Of a stretch of DNA of 37,050 nucleotides, positions 6,624 through 15,319 are shown piece after piece. Every line of letters starts with the position of its first letter. Within the stretch, counting starts at the first letter, position 1. The translations under genes and the position numbers were made by a program. The notes under the pieces were generated by a model, which was given only the letters and a program-made list of their open reading frames with translations, did no database searches and had not been told where the DNA came from. Source of the DNA: Thermoplasmatota archaeon. GTDB taxonomy: Archaea > Thermoplasmatota > Thermoplasmata > Thermoplasmatales > Thermoplasmataceae. The DNA is taken from contig JAMDBT010000017.1 in assembly GCA_023487205.1 (NCBI GenBank), forward strand, positions 1 to 37,050, in the 5' to 3' direction.

Positions 6624-8084
6624 TCAAAGTTCGGTGCTTGACTTGACAGATTCATTACCAGTCGTGGACGGGGACGGGGGATCCTCCTCGACCAGTCTGT
6701 CTTCGGATGCTTCCTCAAGCGATAGGTTCTTGGTTTCCTTCAGGAGCAGGGATAGTCCGGCGCCTGCCAGCGAAGTCACTGCCAGTATTATCAGCAGAGG
6801 CTTGATTCCTATGCTCGCAGACAGTGCTGCAAATGCGAATGTAGTTACTGCTGCACCTACTTTCCCGCTTGCCGCTGATATTCCGTGGCCGGTCGCTCTA
6901 TATTTGACCGGGTACAGTTCAGCAGGTACGACGAATGTGGTAGTATTTGGTCCCATGTCTATGAAGAAGAAGGAAAGTGAATACAGCGCCAGGGCGAGGT
7001 ACGGAGGAATCAAGAACCCGGTTACGTTTGAACCACTGGTCTCGAGCACTGCCGCGACCGCTGTGTATACTACAAACATCATGACGAAACCGAATATCTG
7101 GAGAGGTTTCCTGCCAACCCTGTCCATTAAGGCAACTGCTGTGAAGTAGCCAAAGAATCCCGCAAAAAAGGGCATTCCTGCCAAGAATATCCTGTCAAAC
7201 AGCGTTGTGCTGGGTAAAATGGCACCCGTGAAGGCCCCGGAATATATACCTGTACCGTAGAATGCCATATCGAGGATGAACCAGCTTCCTGCAGTTACAA
7301 TGAGGGTTCGCCAGTAGTTAGAAATGAAGGTGGAAAAAGTGTGCACGCTCGTCTTTGCTACGACCCCTATCTCCGCACCCGGGCTGACCACGTTCATTGC
7401 CCTATTGGCTGCGGTCGAATCAGAATTCACCAACGCGGAATACCTTGGGGTTTCAGGCAGTTTCGTCCTGAGATATATAACAGCCGCTGCTGGTATTGCA
7501 CCTGCACCGAGCATGAATCTCCATGCCAGCTCGGCAGGAAGCACAGTAACTGCAAACAGTCCAACCAGTACTGCCGCAACTGAACCGATTCCCTGATTAG
7601 CGAAAACGAAGGCAAGCATCTTTCCCCGGTCCTTCTTGTTCGAATACTCGCTCATTATTGTGGCGCTGATTGGGTAGTCTCCCCCGATTCCGAATCCCAG
7701 CAAGAACCTGAACGCAAAAAGCATCCAGTAGCTTGTGGCAAAGGCACTAAGCAAGGCCCCTGAGGCGAGAATTGCTGCCGCCAATCCATAAACTTTCTTC
7801 CTTCCGAATATATCAGCAAGCCTCCCAAACACCAATTGGCCGAATATTGCGGCTACAATCGCCGAGGATGCGAGCAGGCCGGCGCCAACTAATACGTTGC
7901 CGTTGCCGGTGCCCACCTGGAAGCTTGTACCGTATGAACCCTCAAGGAGTATCAACACTATGCCTATAATGAAAAGATCATACGCGTCTGTGAAGAACCC
8001 CATTCCGGAGGTGAACCACACCTTGAGATGGCCCAGATTAAGTTTGGTTCCGTCTGAGTCACTAAACATTTCGCGTTCACTCAT
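6624..8084 (-). CDS. MFS transporter, phosphate:H+ symporter-like
   Basis: Twelve-helix major facilitator of 486 residues with cytoplasmic ends. The first helix contains FFTDAYDLFIIG, the signature start of the phosphate:H+ symporter (Pho84-like) branch. The loop between helices 2 and 3 has the MFS motif FGRLADIFGRKKVYG. RFLLGFGIGGDYPIS, in about helix 4, is also typical of this group, and a second motif A copy, MDRVGRKPL, occurs in the second half. Organic acids or other anions remain possible substrates. The last 25 residues are acidic and low in complexity. The gene is divergent from a second MFS gene across a 359-base gap. GTTTATTCCC at 8105-8114 is a TATA-like box centred 26 bases upstream of the ATG, with another at 8138-8148. 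Confidence 0.88.
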   Translation of the reverse strand: MSEREMFSDSDGTKLNLGHLKVWFTSGMGFFTDAYDLFIIGIVLILLEGSYGTSFQVGTGNGNVLVGAGLLASSAIVAAIFGQLVFGRLADIFGRKKVYGLAAAILASGALLSAFATSYWMLFAFRFLLGFGIGGDYPISATIMSEYSNKKDRGKMLAFVFANQGIGSVAAVLVGLFAVTVLPAELAWRFMLGAGAIPAAAVIYLRTKLPETPRYSALVNSDSTAANRAMNVVSPGAEIGVVAKTSVHTFSTFISNYWRTLIVTAGSWFILDMAFYGTGIYSGAFTGAILPSTTLFDRIFLAGMPFFAGFFGYFTAVALMDRVGRKPLQIFGFVMMFVVYTAVAAVLETSGSNVTGFLIPPYLALALYSLSFFFIDMGPNTTTFVVPAELYPVKYRATGHGISAASGKVGAAVTTFAFAALSASIGIKPLLIILAVTSLAGAGLSLLLKETKNLSLEEASEDRLVEEDPPSPSTTGNESVKSSTEL

Positions 8085-8104
8085 CGCTTATCTATTGTGA
8101 TTTC

Positions 8105-8114
8105 GGGAATAAAC
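8105..8114 (-). promoter_or_regulatory. TATA-like element of the minus-strand MFS gene
   Basis: Minus-strand GTTTATTCCC is centred 26 bases upstream of ATG 8084. A second AT-rich box, ACAATATATAG (8138-8148), lies farther upstream. Confidence 0.45.
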
Positions 8115-8322
8115 AGTCTCCTTATACTCTCTATAGCACTATATATTGTATTGTCGTATGAGTTTGATTTCAATATTTCTGCCTTGAAATTTTTGGGACT
8201 TACCGGGCTCCTACGGTGATTATCTACCGTTATTTTTTGAGAGTCAAAGCGTGATTCGATAAGTAAATTCCAGGCTCCAAAGGAAATTACCAAAGAAACT
8301 ACATTATGGTGAAGGACAAAAT

Positions 8323-8356
8323 ATGCAGGAGATAGCGTGAATTACAGGTCCTGCAT
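8323..8356. repeat. 8-base inverted repeat in the MFS intergenic region
   Basis: ATGCAGGA (8323-8330) and TCCTGCAT (8349-8356) are perfect inverted copies separated by 18 bases. They lie about 60 bases upstream of the TATA box of the plus-strand MFS gene, a place where an activator or repressor dimer could bind. Confidence 0.4.
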
Positions 8357-8413
8357 TATGGAGAAACACAAGGTTTCCAACGCCAAATGATTGCCACTGT
8401 TGGGCTCTCCAAG

Positions 8414-8421
8414 TTTTTATA
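8414..8421 (+). promoter_or_regulatory. TATA box of the plus-strand MFS gene
   Basis: TTTTTATA is centred about 26 bases before GTG 8444. This makes a leaderless mRNA starting at that GTG likely, in preference to TTG 8429 or ATG 8462. Confidence 0.55.
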
Positions 8422-8443
8422 GCCGTTATTGTTTGCAAATCTC

Positions 8444-9655
8444 GTGGCCAGCAATACTTCTATGGGACATTTTCGGGAGCTAATTTTCAACAACCCCATA
8501 GTGGCAATAGTGACCGCCTCACAACTGGTCAGGACGTTGGGAAGATCGGTTGCTTGGATATTCACGCCGCTTTTCCTTGTATCCCATTACCACGACTCTT
8601 ACTTCGAGGTCGGATTCATCTTCTTTCTCTCCGCTCTCGTGTCACTTCCTTTCAGCATCTACGGCGGGAACCTCATAGACAGGATTGGCAGAAGGATCGT
8701 TTCCATACTTTCTCCCCTCGGTTCCACAGCTCTGTTTGCTGGCCTTTTCATGACCTCGTTCATCGAGATTCCCGAAATAATAGTCTATGTCCTGTTCGTG
8801 CTGGTGTTCCCCCTGGCCGATCTTGAGGGAATTGCGGATAACGTGATCATGACCGATTCGGTTGCTCCTGCCGCGAGGACGGATGCATTCAGCCTTGCGA
8901 GGATATCCGCAAATGTGGGTTTCTCTATGGGCCCGTCGATTGGCGGTTTTGTGGCTACATACGGATACGGCTTCACGTACGTGCTTCCCATGGTAACCAG
9001 CTTTTCCATGGCCTTGCTTTACCTTTTCAGGATGAAGGAGACGAGGCCAGCATCCTCCACCGAGGCATCCAGATTCTCTTTTCCTTCAAAGGACAGGGAA
9101 TTTCTCTACTTTGCGGTTCTTGTGTCCTTTTCCTGGTTTGTTGCAGGCCAGTGGGGAACGACGCTTACGCTGTTCCTCAACAACGCTTACCACTTCAACA
9201 CCGTTCAGATAGGGCTCCTCTATTCCCTTAACGGAATCGTTGTCATAGTATTCCAGCTCCCTGTCAATTACCTGTTGAAGTCGCTGACTGAGGTGTCCAG
9301 GCTATCGCTGGGAGTTGCAATCTACGCGGTCACTTTCTTCTGTTTTTCACTTACCACGTCGTTTCCATTGCTGCTCCTTGACACTGCAGCCCTGACAATC
9401 GGGGAGAATACCATGGCACCCGCTTCCCAGACTCTTATCGCGAGGCTAGCACCTGAGGCGAAGAGAGGAGAATATTTCGGGGCATTTGGAGCAATAGGTG
9501 GCCTGATCGCGCCGGTTGCTCCCTTGTTTGGGACCTTTGCACTTGGATACCTGATAATGACTCCCATTCTTTTCTGGTCCATATTCCTGTACCTTGGAAT
9601 CGGTTTGGCAATACTTCTAAGGGTCTCTGGAAAGATTAGCAGGAGAGTTGATTGA
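8444..9655 (+). CDS. MFS transporter (drug/H+ antiporter-like)
   Basis: Integral membrane protein of about 403 residues with twelve predicted helices. The motif A region reads GGNLIDRIGRRIV between helices 2 and 3, and the general pattern is that of multidrug-efflux-like members (DHA1 type). Substrate is unknown. The start is placed at GTG 8444 because a TATA box sits 26 bases ahead; the frame is open from TTG 8429, and ATG 8462 is another option. The cobalamin adenosyltransferase gene follows 29 bases after the stop on the same strand, so the two may be co-transcribed. No functional link between them is evident. Confidence 0.85.
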   Translation: MASNTSMGHFRELIFNNPIVAIVTASQLVRTLGRSVAWIFTPLFLVSHYHDSYFEVGFIFFLSALVSLPFSIYGGNLIDRIGRRIVSILSPLGSTALFAGLFMTSFIEIPEIIVYVLFVLVFPLADLEGIADNVIMTDSVAPAARTDAFSLARISANVGFSMGPSIGGFVATYGYGFTYVLPMVTSFSMALLYLFRMKETRPASSTEASRFSFPSKDREFLYFAVLVSFSWFVAGQWGTTLTLFLNNAYHFNTVQIGLLYSLNGIVVIVFQLPVNYLLKSLTEVSRLSLGVAIYAVTFFCFSLTTSFPLLLLDTAALTIGENTMAPASQTLIARLAPEAKRGEYFGAFGAIGGLIAPVAPLFGTFALGYLIMTPILFWSIFLYLGIGLAILLRVSGKISRRVD

Positions 9656-9684
9656 TATGGGAGTACTGCATATGGTCGTGTCAT

Positions 9685-10218
9685 ATGTTCACCCGCAGGG
9701 GCGACAAGGGGGAAACTGACTCCGGAGACCGGAGCAGGATCAGCAAGGATTCCCCACAGGTTGAATTCCAGGGGCACCTGGACATGCTCATTTCCTTCAT
9801 CGGCGACGCACTTGTAGTGTCAAAGTGGGATGACATTAAGGACGATCTGCAGAAGATTCAGGTGCATCTGTTTACCCTGGGAGAAGACCTGATCGCGTCA
9901 GGCAGCAAGAGAACCCTGCCCGCGGATGCGGTTCGGTGGCTCGAAGACAGGACCAATCTTTACAGGAAGGAGTACGGCAAGATCAGGCTTTTTGTAATTC
10001 CCGGAGGTTCCAGGGAGTCGACCTCCCTCCACGTTGCCAGGACAGTCTGCAGGAGTGCAGAAGTCTCGCTTGTCGCACTGTCGCATGGGAAGAACCTTCG
10101 TCCGGAACTTCTGCAGTATATGAACAGGCTCTCCTCTCTGCTCTTTTTTCATTCGCTTGTTTCCAACAAGAGGTTGGGTATAGAGGAAAGAATCTGGTCT
10201 ATCGGAAGGGAGTCCTGA
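9685..10218 (+). CDS. PduO-type cob(I)alamin adenosyltransferase, divergent
   Basis: Helical-bundle enzyme family that transfers the 5'-deoxyadenosyl group of ATP to cob(I)alamin to make coenzyme B12. The N-terminus MFTRRGDKGE matches the ATP-binding TRxGDxG motif, followed by VEFQGHLDMLISFIG, equivalent to the family VEAxGxxDELNSxIG with Asp 33 kept. The second half has RWLEDRTNLY and then FVIPGGSRESTSLHVAR. The usual RRAER motif that follows is RSAEV here, so two Arg are missing, and the Thr/Ser-rich loop after GDKG is altered. Length (177 residues) is normal. ATG 9685 starts exactly at the conserved motif; an in-frame TTG at 9652 overlaps the MFS stop. The 3' end overlaps lipB by 70 bases in convergent orientation. 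Either a diverged active enzyme or a binding protein. Confidence 0.82.
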   Translation: MFTRRGDKGETDSGDRSRISKDSPQVEFQGHLDMLISFIGDALVVSKWDDIKDDLQKIQVHLFTLGEDLIASGSKRTLPADAVRWLEDRTNLYRKEYGKIRLFVIPGGSRESTSLHVARTVCRSAEVSLVALSHGKNLRPELLQYMNRLSSLLFFHSLVSNKRLGIEERIWSIGRES

Positions 10219-10841
10219 TCTGCTCTTAATATTGTGAAAGGGCCAAACCTTCTTGAAAAAGCCGCAATCAGATCCGTAATTGCCTTATCCCTCCTGACGG
10301 GAACGAATGACATTACTTCTGACGAAAGGCCGCACGGCCTTATCTTTCTAAATCCAGTCAGCACTCCAGGCGCCAGGTTTATTGCGGCTCCGTGGAACGT
10401 TACGCCCGAGTCCACTGCCATTCCCACTGAAGCTACCTTCTTTCCCGATATCCAGATGCCCGGTTCTTCGCCTATGTACGCGGCATACCCGTTGTCGTGA
10501 AGGAATTCGATTACTGCACCGGTGATGATCCGGACCAGCTCCCTCACGTCCACTTTCCCGTTATCCCAAAGCCGGAATATGGGATAGACGACAAGCTGTC
10601 CCGGTCCATGATAGGTCACGTCTCCTCCCCTTTCCACCTTCACCGGACTGATTCCGGGAAAATTGGATGGGTCCGCTTTTCTACCGATCGTGTATACTGG
10701 CGGATGATCCACGAATAATACTGCGTCGGGGATCCTTTCATCTGCCCTGAGCCTGACCAGTGCCCTCTGGAGTTCCAGGCACTCCTCGTAGGGAATAGTT
10801 CCCAGATCAACGGCCAGTCTTGAAGTGAAGTGGCTTTCCAT
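10149..10841 (-). CDS. lipB: Lipoyl(octanoyl) transferase LipB
   Basis: Moves an octanoyl group from a carrier to the lipoyl-domain lysine of 2-oxoacid dehydrogenase subunits; LipA then inserts the sulfurs. Family signatures are all present: DHPPVYTIGR, RGGDVTYHGPGQLVVYPI (71-88), the catalytic Lys in GKKVASVGMAV (K135) and the catalytic Cys in IRPCGLSS (C170). Length 230 is normal. It is the last gene of the lipA-E1-E2-E3-lipB operon, and its start overlaps the end of the E3 gene by 35 bases, which implies translational coupling. The 3' end overlaps the convergent adenosyltransferase gene by 70 bases. The bacterial donor is octanoyl-ACP; what replaces it in an archaeon is unknown. Confidence 0.95.
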   Translation of the reverse strand: MESHFTSRLAVDLGTIPYEECLELQRALVRLRADERIPDAVLFVDHPPVYTIGRKADPSNFPGISPVKVERGGDVTYHGPGQLVVYPIFRLWDNGKVDVRELVRIITGAVIEFLHDNGYAAYIGEEPGIWISGKKVASVGMAVDSGVTFHGAAINLAPGVLTGFRKIRPCGLSSEVMSFVPVRRDKAITDLIAAFSRRFGPFTILRADQDSLPIDQILSSIPNLLLETSE

Positions 10842-12126
10842 CTACTCCCTCCGCTGCTTCCTTCAGTCCCTCGGTAACCGTGGGATGTGGATGAATTGTC
10901 ATGCCGATGTCCGAGGCGGAAAGCCCTGCCTCCACTGCCAGAGAAATTTCGCTTATCATCTCGGATGAGTGGGGTGCGACTATGCCCGCTCCAGTGATCG
11001 TACCTGACTCGTCAGTATAGATCCTGAACGTTCCAATTGTCGAGTCCATGGTCATTGCCCTTCCGTTGGCGGCAAGAGGAAAGACGGCGGTCTTGTCGCC
11101 CTTCTTTCCGGTGCTGGAGATTTCTGGATCTGAATATACGACGAAGGGCATAGCCTGGTATTCCACCACGGCTTCCTCGCCCATTATGTTGGCTGCTGCC
11201 ACCTCAGCGTCATAATACGCCTTGTGTGCAAGCATTGGTTCCCCGGATACGTCTCCAATTGCATACACGCCGGCAATGCTGGTTCTCTTCGTTTCGTCCG
11301 TCCAGACGTACTTCCCGTTCATTTTCAGGCCAAGCGATTCCATGCCAAATCCCGTGGTGTTTGGCGCTCTTCCCACGGTCAGGAGAACCTGATCGGATAC
11401 CAGTTCCCGGCCGTTCTCCAGGGTTACGGTGAACTTCTCTTCTTTTGATACCGATTTCACTCTTGTCGCCGTCAGGACTTCGATTCCGAATTCCTTTAGC
11501 TTCCTTGAAACTGGGTTTACAAGATCAGGGTCTATGCCGGGAAGTATTGAATCCATCATCTCAACAATGGTCACGTGGCTGCCCAGCTTTGCCATAGCCG
11601 TTCCGATCTCGATACCAATGTATCCCCCGCCAATCACGACAAGTTGATCTGGTATCTTCTTCAGGTCCAGCACCCCTCTGTTGTCAAGGGTGTCTTCCAT
11701 TCCCTTGATTCTAACGGGCGATGATCCCGTGGCGATGATAAGGTACTTCCCGGTATATTCCTGATCCCCAACAGCAACTGTGGTAGAATTGACTATCCTG
11801 GCCTCGCCCTTGATTATCTGCCCCCCGTATGCCTTGCACAGAGTCTCGACTCCGGAAGTCAGCTTCCCTATCATTGACCATTTCCATTTCTGCCACTCTC
11901 CCAGGTCCATGGCGAGGGATGCCTTCATGCCGGGGGTTTTTTTCACGGCATAAACGTTGGTGGAAAGTTCAATCAGTGCCTTTGAAGGGATACACCCGTA
12001 GTTGAGGCATTCCCCCCCTATACGATCCTTCTCGAAAAGCGCGACTTTACCCCCTCGCTGACCAATCCTGATGGCGGCTGCATAGCCCGCCGGTCCGGAA
12101 CCTATGATAAGCGCGTCGAATTCCAT
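10807..12126 (-). CDS. lpdA: Dihydrolipoyl dehydrogenase (E3)
   Basis: FAD enzyme that reoxidises the dihydrolipoyl arm of E2 and passes electrons to NAD+. It shows the FAD-binding GSGPAGYAAA (9-18), the redox disulfide in CLNYGC (C40 and C45), the NAD-binding IGGGYIGIEIG and the second FAD motif YAIGDV. The C-terminal HPHPTVTE provides the His/Glu catalytic pair (H414, E419). Length is 439, slightly shorter than bacterial E3. It follows the E2 gene by 7 bases in the operon and overlaps lipB at its end. The position identifies it as the dedicated E3 of the complex encoded just upstream. Confidence 0.95.
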   Translation of the reverse strand: MEFDALIIGSGPAGYAAAIRIGQRGGKVALFEKDRIGGECLNYGCIPSKALIELSTNVYAVKKTPGMKASLAMDLGEWQKWKWSMIGKLTSGVETLCKAYGGQIIKGEARIVNSTTVAVGDQEYTGKYLIIATGSSPVRIKGMEDTLDNRGVLDLKKIPDQLVVIGGGYIGIEIGTAMAKLGSHVTIVEMMDSILPGIDPDLVNPVSRKLKEFGIEVLTATRVKSVSKEEKFTVTLENGRELVSDQVLLTVGRAPNTTGFGMESLGLKMNGKYVWTDETKRTSIAGVYAIGDVSGEPMLAHKAYYDAEVAAANIMGEEAVVEYQAMPFVVYSDPEISSTGKKGDKTAVFPLAANGRAMTMDSTIGTFRIYTDESGTITGAGIVAPHSSEMISEISLAVEAGLSASDIGMTIHPHPTVTEGLKEAAEGVDGKPLHFKTGR

Positions 12127-12133
12127 GCTATCA

Positions 12134-13339
12134 CTACACTATTATGAGCGCAGGATTTTCCAGGAGTTCCTTCAGCCTGTTGATGAACCTGGCTGCGTCC
12201 GCTCCATCGATCAGCCTGTGGTCGCATGAAAGCGACACGTTCATTTCGTACTTCTCGACCTTTCCCTCGGTGCTATTTATCATCCTGTGGAATCCTGCAA
12301 TTGCAACCTCAGGATAGTTAATTATTGGGCTGGAACTGATTCCTCCTATTGTGCCAACGTTTGAAATCGTGAAGGTCGAATCCTGAACTTCGTTGATCTT
12401 GAGTTGACCCTTCTTGGCCCTCTCGGCAAGATCCCGAACTTCCTTGGAAATCTCCTGAACTGTTTTTCCGTTGGTATCCTTTATCACTGCAACGGTGAGG
12501 CCATCCGGGGTATCAACGGCCATACCGATGTTGATGGTTTTTCTGATGATGTATGCCTTCCTGTCCTCAACGTAGTGTGCGTTGAACCTGGGAAACTCGC
12601 CAAGAACGTTGGTGATGGCCTTTATGAAAAGCGGCGTGTAAGTGATGGCATTGTCCTTCTTCGCAAGTTGATCCCTGGTCTCCTTCAACCTGGTCATGTC
12701 GACGCTCTCGACAATAGTGAAATGCGGAAGCAGTGCCTTTGACTTTGTCATTTTCTCGAAGATTATTCTGCGCAGCCCCTTGGGCTCGAACAGTACGCCG
12801 TCCTTGACCTGGGTCTGGGACGCTTCCTTCTGACCGCTTGTCTGGGCCCCTGCTGGAGCAGATTCAGGCTTCTTCTTCTTGCCAGCCTTGGCGGTCTCAA
12901 TGTCCTCCATCAGAATCCTGCCGTTAGGTCCTGTGGGCACCACGTCCTCAAGGTTTACTCCAAGGTCCCTGGCCGCTTTTCTGATGGCGGGAGAAGCAAG
13001 TACCTTCTTCTCGCCGGTTCTTTCTGCCACGGGTTCGACAGTCCTTGCCTGCGGTTGCGTTTGCGGTTCTACCCTTGCCTCGACATTTCCAGTGACACCA
13101 CTCGAACCGTCGTCAATTTCGATAAGGAGGTCTCCAACTTTTGCCACCTTTCCTTCGGGTACGCTTATTGAAGAGACCGTGCCTTCCACCGGGGACGGGA
13201 TCTTGACGGTGACCTTGTCGGTCATGACTTCGACCATGTCCTGGTCCCTGTTGATACGGTCTCCTTTATTCACGTGCCACTTTACTATTTCCCCTTCGGC
13301 AATTCCTTCGCCAATGTCAGGAAGTCTGAACTGAAACAT
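12134..13339 (-). CDS. 2-oxoacid dehydrogenase complex E2 (dihydrolipoyl acyltransferase)
   Basis: Core of the multienzyme complex; carries the swinging lipoyl arm and transfers the acyl group to CoA. The domain order is classical: one lipoyl domain at 1-78 with the target Lys in MTDKVTVKIPSPVEG (K42); a Pro/Gln/Glu-rich linker; the peripheral subunit-binding domain LASPAIRKAARDLGV to GRILMEDIE (about 114-150); a Lys/Ala-rich linker; and the catalytic domain ending in CDHRLIDGADAARF, with catalytic His 374 and Asp 378. Length is 401. It starts 4 bases after the E1beta stop. In Thermoplasma acidophilum the homologous cluster encodes a branched-chain 2-oxoacid dehydrogenase; the substrate here is inferred from that. 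Confidence 0.95.
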   Translation of the reverse strand: MFQFRLPDIGEGIAEGEIVKWHVNKGDRINRDQDMVEVMTDKVTVKIPSPVEGTVSSISVPEGKVAKVGDLLIEIDDGSSGVTGNVEARVEPQTQPQARTVEPVAERTGEKKVLASPAIRKAARDLGVNLEDVVPTGPNGRILMEDIETAKAGKKKKPESAPAGAQTSGQKEASQTQVKDGVLFEPKGLRRIIFEKMTKSKALLPHFTIVESVDMTRLKETRDQLAKKDNAITYTPLFIKAITNVLGEFPRFNAHYVEDRKAYIIRKTINIGMAVDTPDGLTVAVIKDTNGKTVQEISKEVRDLAERAKKGQLKINEVQDSTFTISNVGTIGGISSSPIINYPEVAIAGFHRMINSTEGKVEKYEMNVSLSCDHRLIDGADAARFINRLKELLENPALIIV

Positions 13340-13343
13340 GCTT

Positions 13344-14312
13344 TCACCTGTACTCCGACAGTTTATTCACGGCCTTCATTATCCTCTTCTCGTTTGGCAG
13401 ATAATACTCCTCGTGCCTGTATGGAAATGGGGAATCCGGTCCCGTGACCCTGAGTATTGGGCCAAGCAGGGATTCCATTGCCCTTTCCGCGATGGCAGCG
13501 CTGATTTCGGCGCCAAGTCCAAGAGTCCTGGGCGCCTCGTGAACTACAAGCACCCTTCCGGTTTTCTCAACCGATTTCACTATGGTTTCAATGTCAAATG
13601 GCATGAGAGTCCTCAGGTCAATGATGTCTCCATTGACATTGTTCTTCTCGAAGGCATCCCTGACTGTTGGGACCATTGATCCGTAAGTGATCGCAGTGAT
13701 GTCGTCCCCTTCCCTCACAACTGCAGCCTTTCGAAGAGGTATCGCATAGCTGCCATCCTTGACCTCGCCCTTTATGGTTCTGTAAATCCTCTTAGGCTCC
13801 AGGAAAATTACCGGGTCCCCGTAGCCTATGGAGGATATGAGAAGTCCTTTTGCGTCAGCCGGGTTCGAAGGGGAGACAACGGTAAGCCCGGCAGTATGGG
13901 CAAAATAAGTCTCGCCGCTTTGCGAATGGTACAGTCCGCCCTTAATCCCTCCCCCATAGGGAGTCCTAAGCACCATGGGAACCGTGTATTGGCCGGCAGA
14001 TCTGTACCTGATCTTTGCTGCCTGGTTTATGATCTGGTCCATGGCGGTGTAGATGAAATCCTGGAATTGAATCTCCGCGATGGGCTTGAGGCCTGTCAAC
14101 GCCATTCCGATTGCCATTCCGACAATGCCAAGTTCCACCAGTGGCGTATCGTTTACCCTTTCGGGACCGTATTTCTTCTGCAATCCTTCCGTGACCCTGA
14201 ATACCCCGCCGTCTACTCCGATGTCCTCGCCAAGAAGAATTATGGAGTCGTCCGCTGCCATTGACAAGTCCAGAGCGCTGTTCAGTGCCTGAACCATGTT
14301 CATTTCAGTCAT
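13344..14312 (-). CDS. 2-oxoacid dehydrogenase E1 component, beta subunit
   Basis: The beta chain of the thiamine-diphosphate decarboxylase that feeds E2. Recognisable segments are LLGEDIGVDGGVFRVTEG (about 27-44), NDTPLVELGIVGMAIGMAL with the Glu that activates thiamine diphosphate, FQDFIYTAMDQIINQAAK, and RTPYGGGIKGGLYHSQS. The C-terminal transketolase-type domain includes VLVVHEAPRTLGLGAEI. Length is 322, standard for the branched-chain/pyruvate E1beta group. The start overlaps the E1alpha stop by 4 bases (ATGA), which suggests coupled translation and 1:1 subunit output. Confidence 0.95.
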   Translation of the reverse strand: MTEMNMVQALNSALDLSMAADDSIILLGEDIGVDGGVFRVTEGLQKKYGPERVNDTPLVELGIVGMAIGMALTGLKPIAEIQFQDFIYTAMDQIINQAAKIRYRSAGQYTVPMVLRTPYGGGIKGGLYHSQSGETYFAHTAGLTVVSPSNPADAKGLLISSIGYGDPVIFLEPKRIYRTIKGEVKDGSYAIPLRKAAVVREGDDITAITYGSMVPTVRDAFEKNNVNGDIIDLRTLMPFDIETIVKSVEKTGRVLVVHEAPRTLGLGAEISAAIAERAMESLLGPILRVTGPDSPFPYRHEEYYLPNEKRIMKAVNKLSEYR

Positions 14313-15319
14313 AGGATATCCTTCACCTCCTCGTCCAGCATCCAGGTAGATTTTCCATAAACGTCCTCAAATGCGGATTTTGGTTCTGGCGGCGGAATCT
14401 TAGCGCATTCCTCAAACTTATCGTCTACTATCTTCTGAGCCCTGCTCTTGATGGACTCAATTAGCTTGTCATCAATATATCCACGGGACTTGAGCGTCTT
14501 CTCTGTTACGACAACGGGGTCCCTGTCGCTGCCCTCTTCCACCGTTTCCGACCGGTACTTGCTTGGATCGTCGGAAGTTGAGTGCGGACCCATCCTGAAA
14601 GAAACGGCATCTATCAGGGTAGGTCCTTTCCCCTCCCTTGCCCTCTTTACCGCTTCCAAGGTTACTTCGTGTGTTTCAATCACGTCGTTCCCGTTGACCC
14701 TTAGTCCTCGCATTCCATAAGCAGCCGCCTTCGTCCATATCTCGGCAATGGTTTGCTTCTCTACTGGTAGAGAAATGGCCCAACCATTGTTTTCGCAGAG
14801 GAATATGACGGGAAGGTTGAACACCGCAGCCATATTCATTGCGGCGTGGAAGTCCGGAGTTGAGGTTGAACCGTCTCCAAATGTGGCGAGGACCACGGAA
14901 TTTGTCTTCCTGTATTTCTGTGTGAACGCAGCCCCTGTAGCAACCGGAAGGTTTGTCGCGACGGGACTCTGAACTGACATGAAGTTGCGTTTCTTATCGC
15001 TGAAGTGGCTGGGCATCTGCCTTCCAAGAGCGGAATCCTCGCTGTTCCCCATGATCTGATTTATTATCACTTCCATGGGAACCCCGCGGTGCAGCATCAT
15101 AGGCACGTCCCTGTAATATCCATAAATTAGATCTTTCTCGGTCAGAGCCATTGATGCACCGATCTGGAGGGCCTCCTGCCCCATGGTTGGTGTGTAGAAC
15201 CCAACCCTTCCCTGTCTCTGGGCAACAACAATCTTCTTGTCCAGAGTCCTTGCCAGTACGATTGCGGTGTAGGCCTTTACCAGCCTGCTCTTTTCCTCCG
15301 ATTTTTCAGCTTCCTGCAT
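14309..15319 (-). CDS. 2-oxoacid dehydrogenase E1 component, alpha subunit
   Basis: The alpha chain holds the thiamine diphosphate site: LATFGDGSTSTPDF followed about 27 residues later by LCENNGWAIS, the GDG-to-NN motif that binds Mg and diphosphate. VGFYTPTMGQEALQIG and MGPHSTSDDPSKYR are also typical; the latter is a phosphorylation-loop-like region in eukaryotic homologues. Length is about 336. ATG 15319 is preferred because GAGG-type Shine-Dalgarno bases lie just upstream; a TTG two codons earlier is the longest option. The gene overlaps the end of lipA by 14 bases and the start of E1beta by 4, so it belongs to the same transcript. Confidence 0.94.
   Translation of the reverse strand: MQEAEKSEEKSRLVKAYTAIVLARTLDKKIVVAQRQGRVGFYTPTMGQEALQIGASMALTEKDLIYGYYRDVPMMLHRGVPMEVIINQIMGNSEDSALGRQMPSHFSDKKRNFMSVQSPVATNLPVATGAAFTQKYRKTNSVVLATFGDGSTSTPDFHAAMNMAAVFNLPVIFLCENNGWAISLPVEKQTIAEIWTKAAAYGMRGLRVNGNDVIETHEVTLEAVKRAREGKGPTLIDAVSFRMGPHSTSDDPSKYRSETVEEGSDRDPVVVTEKTLKSRGYIDDKLIESIKSRAQKIVDDKFEECAKIPPPEPKSAFEDVYGKSTWMLDEEVKDIL

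Larger units (their letters stand above)
8085..8443. other. Long intergenic region between divergent MFS genes
   Basis: This 359-base stretch holds no convincing gene. It contains candidate promoters for both flanking transporters, an 8-base inverted repeat at 8323-8356, and an imperfect direct repeat, CATTATGGNGAA, at about 8302 and 8354. It is one of the most AT-rich intergenic parts of the window. No tRNA or structured RNA was recognised. Confidence 0.6.

Noticed and set aside
6517-7149. Plus-strand 210-codon frame after alaX
   Set aside because: It runs antisense to the transmembrane helices of the phosphate-symporter-like MFS gene and has no promoter.
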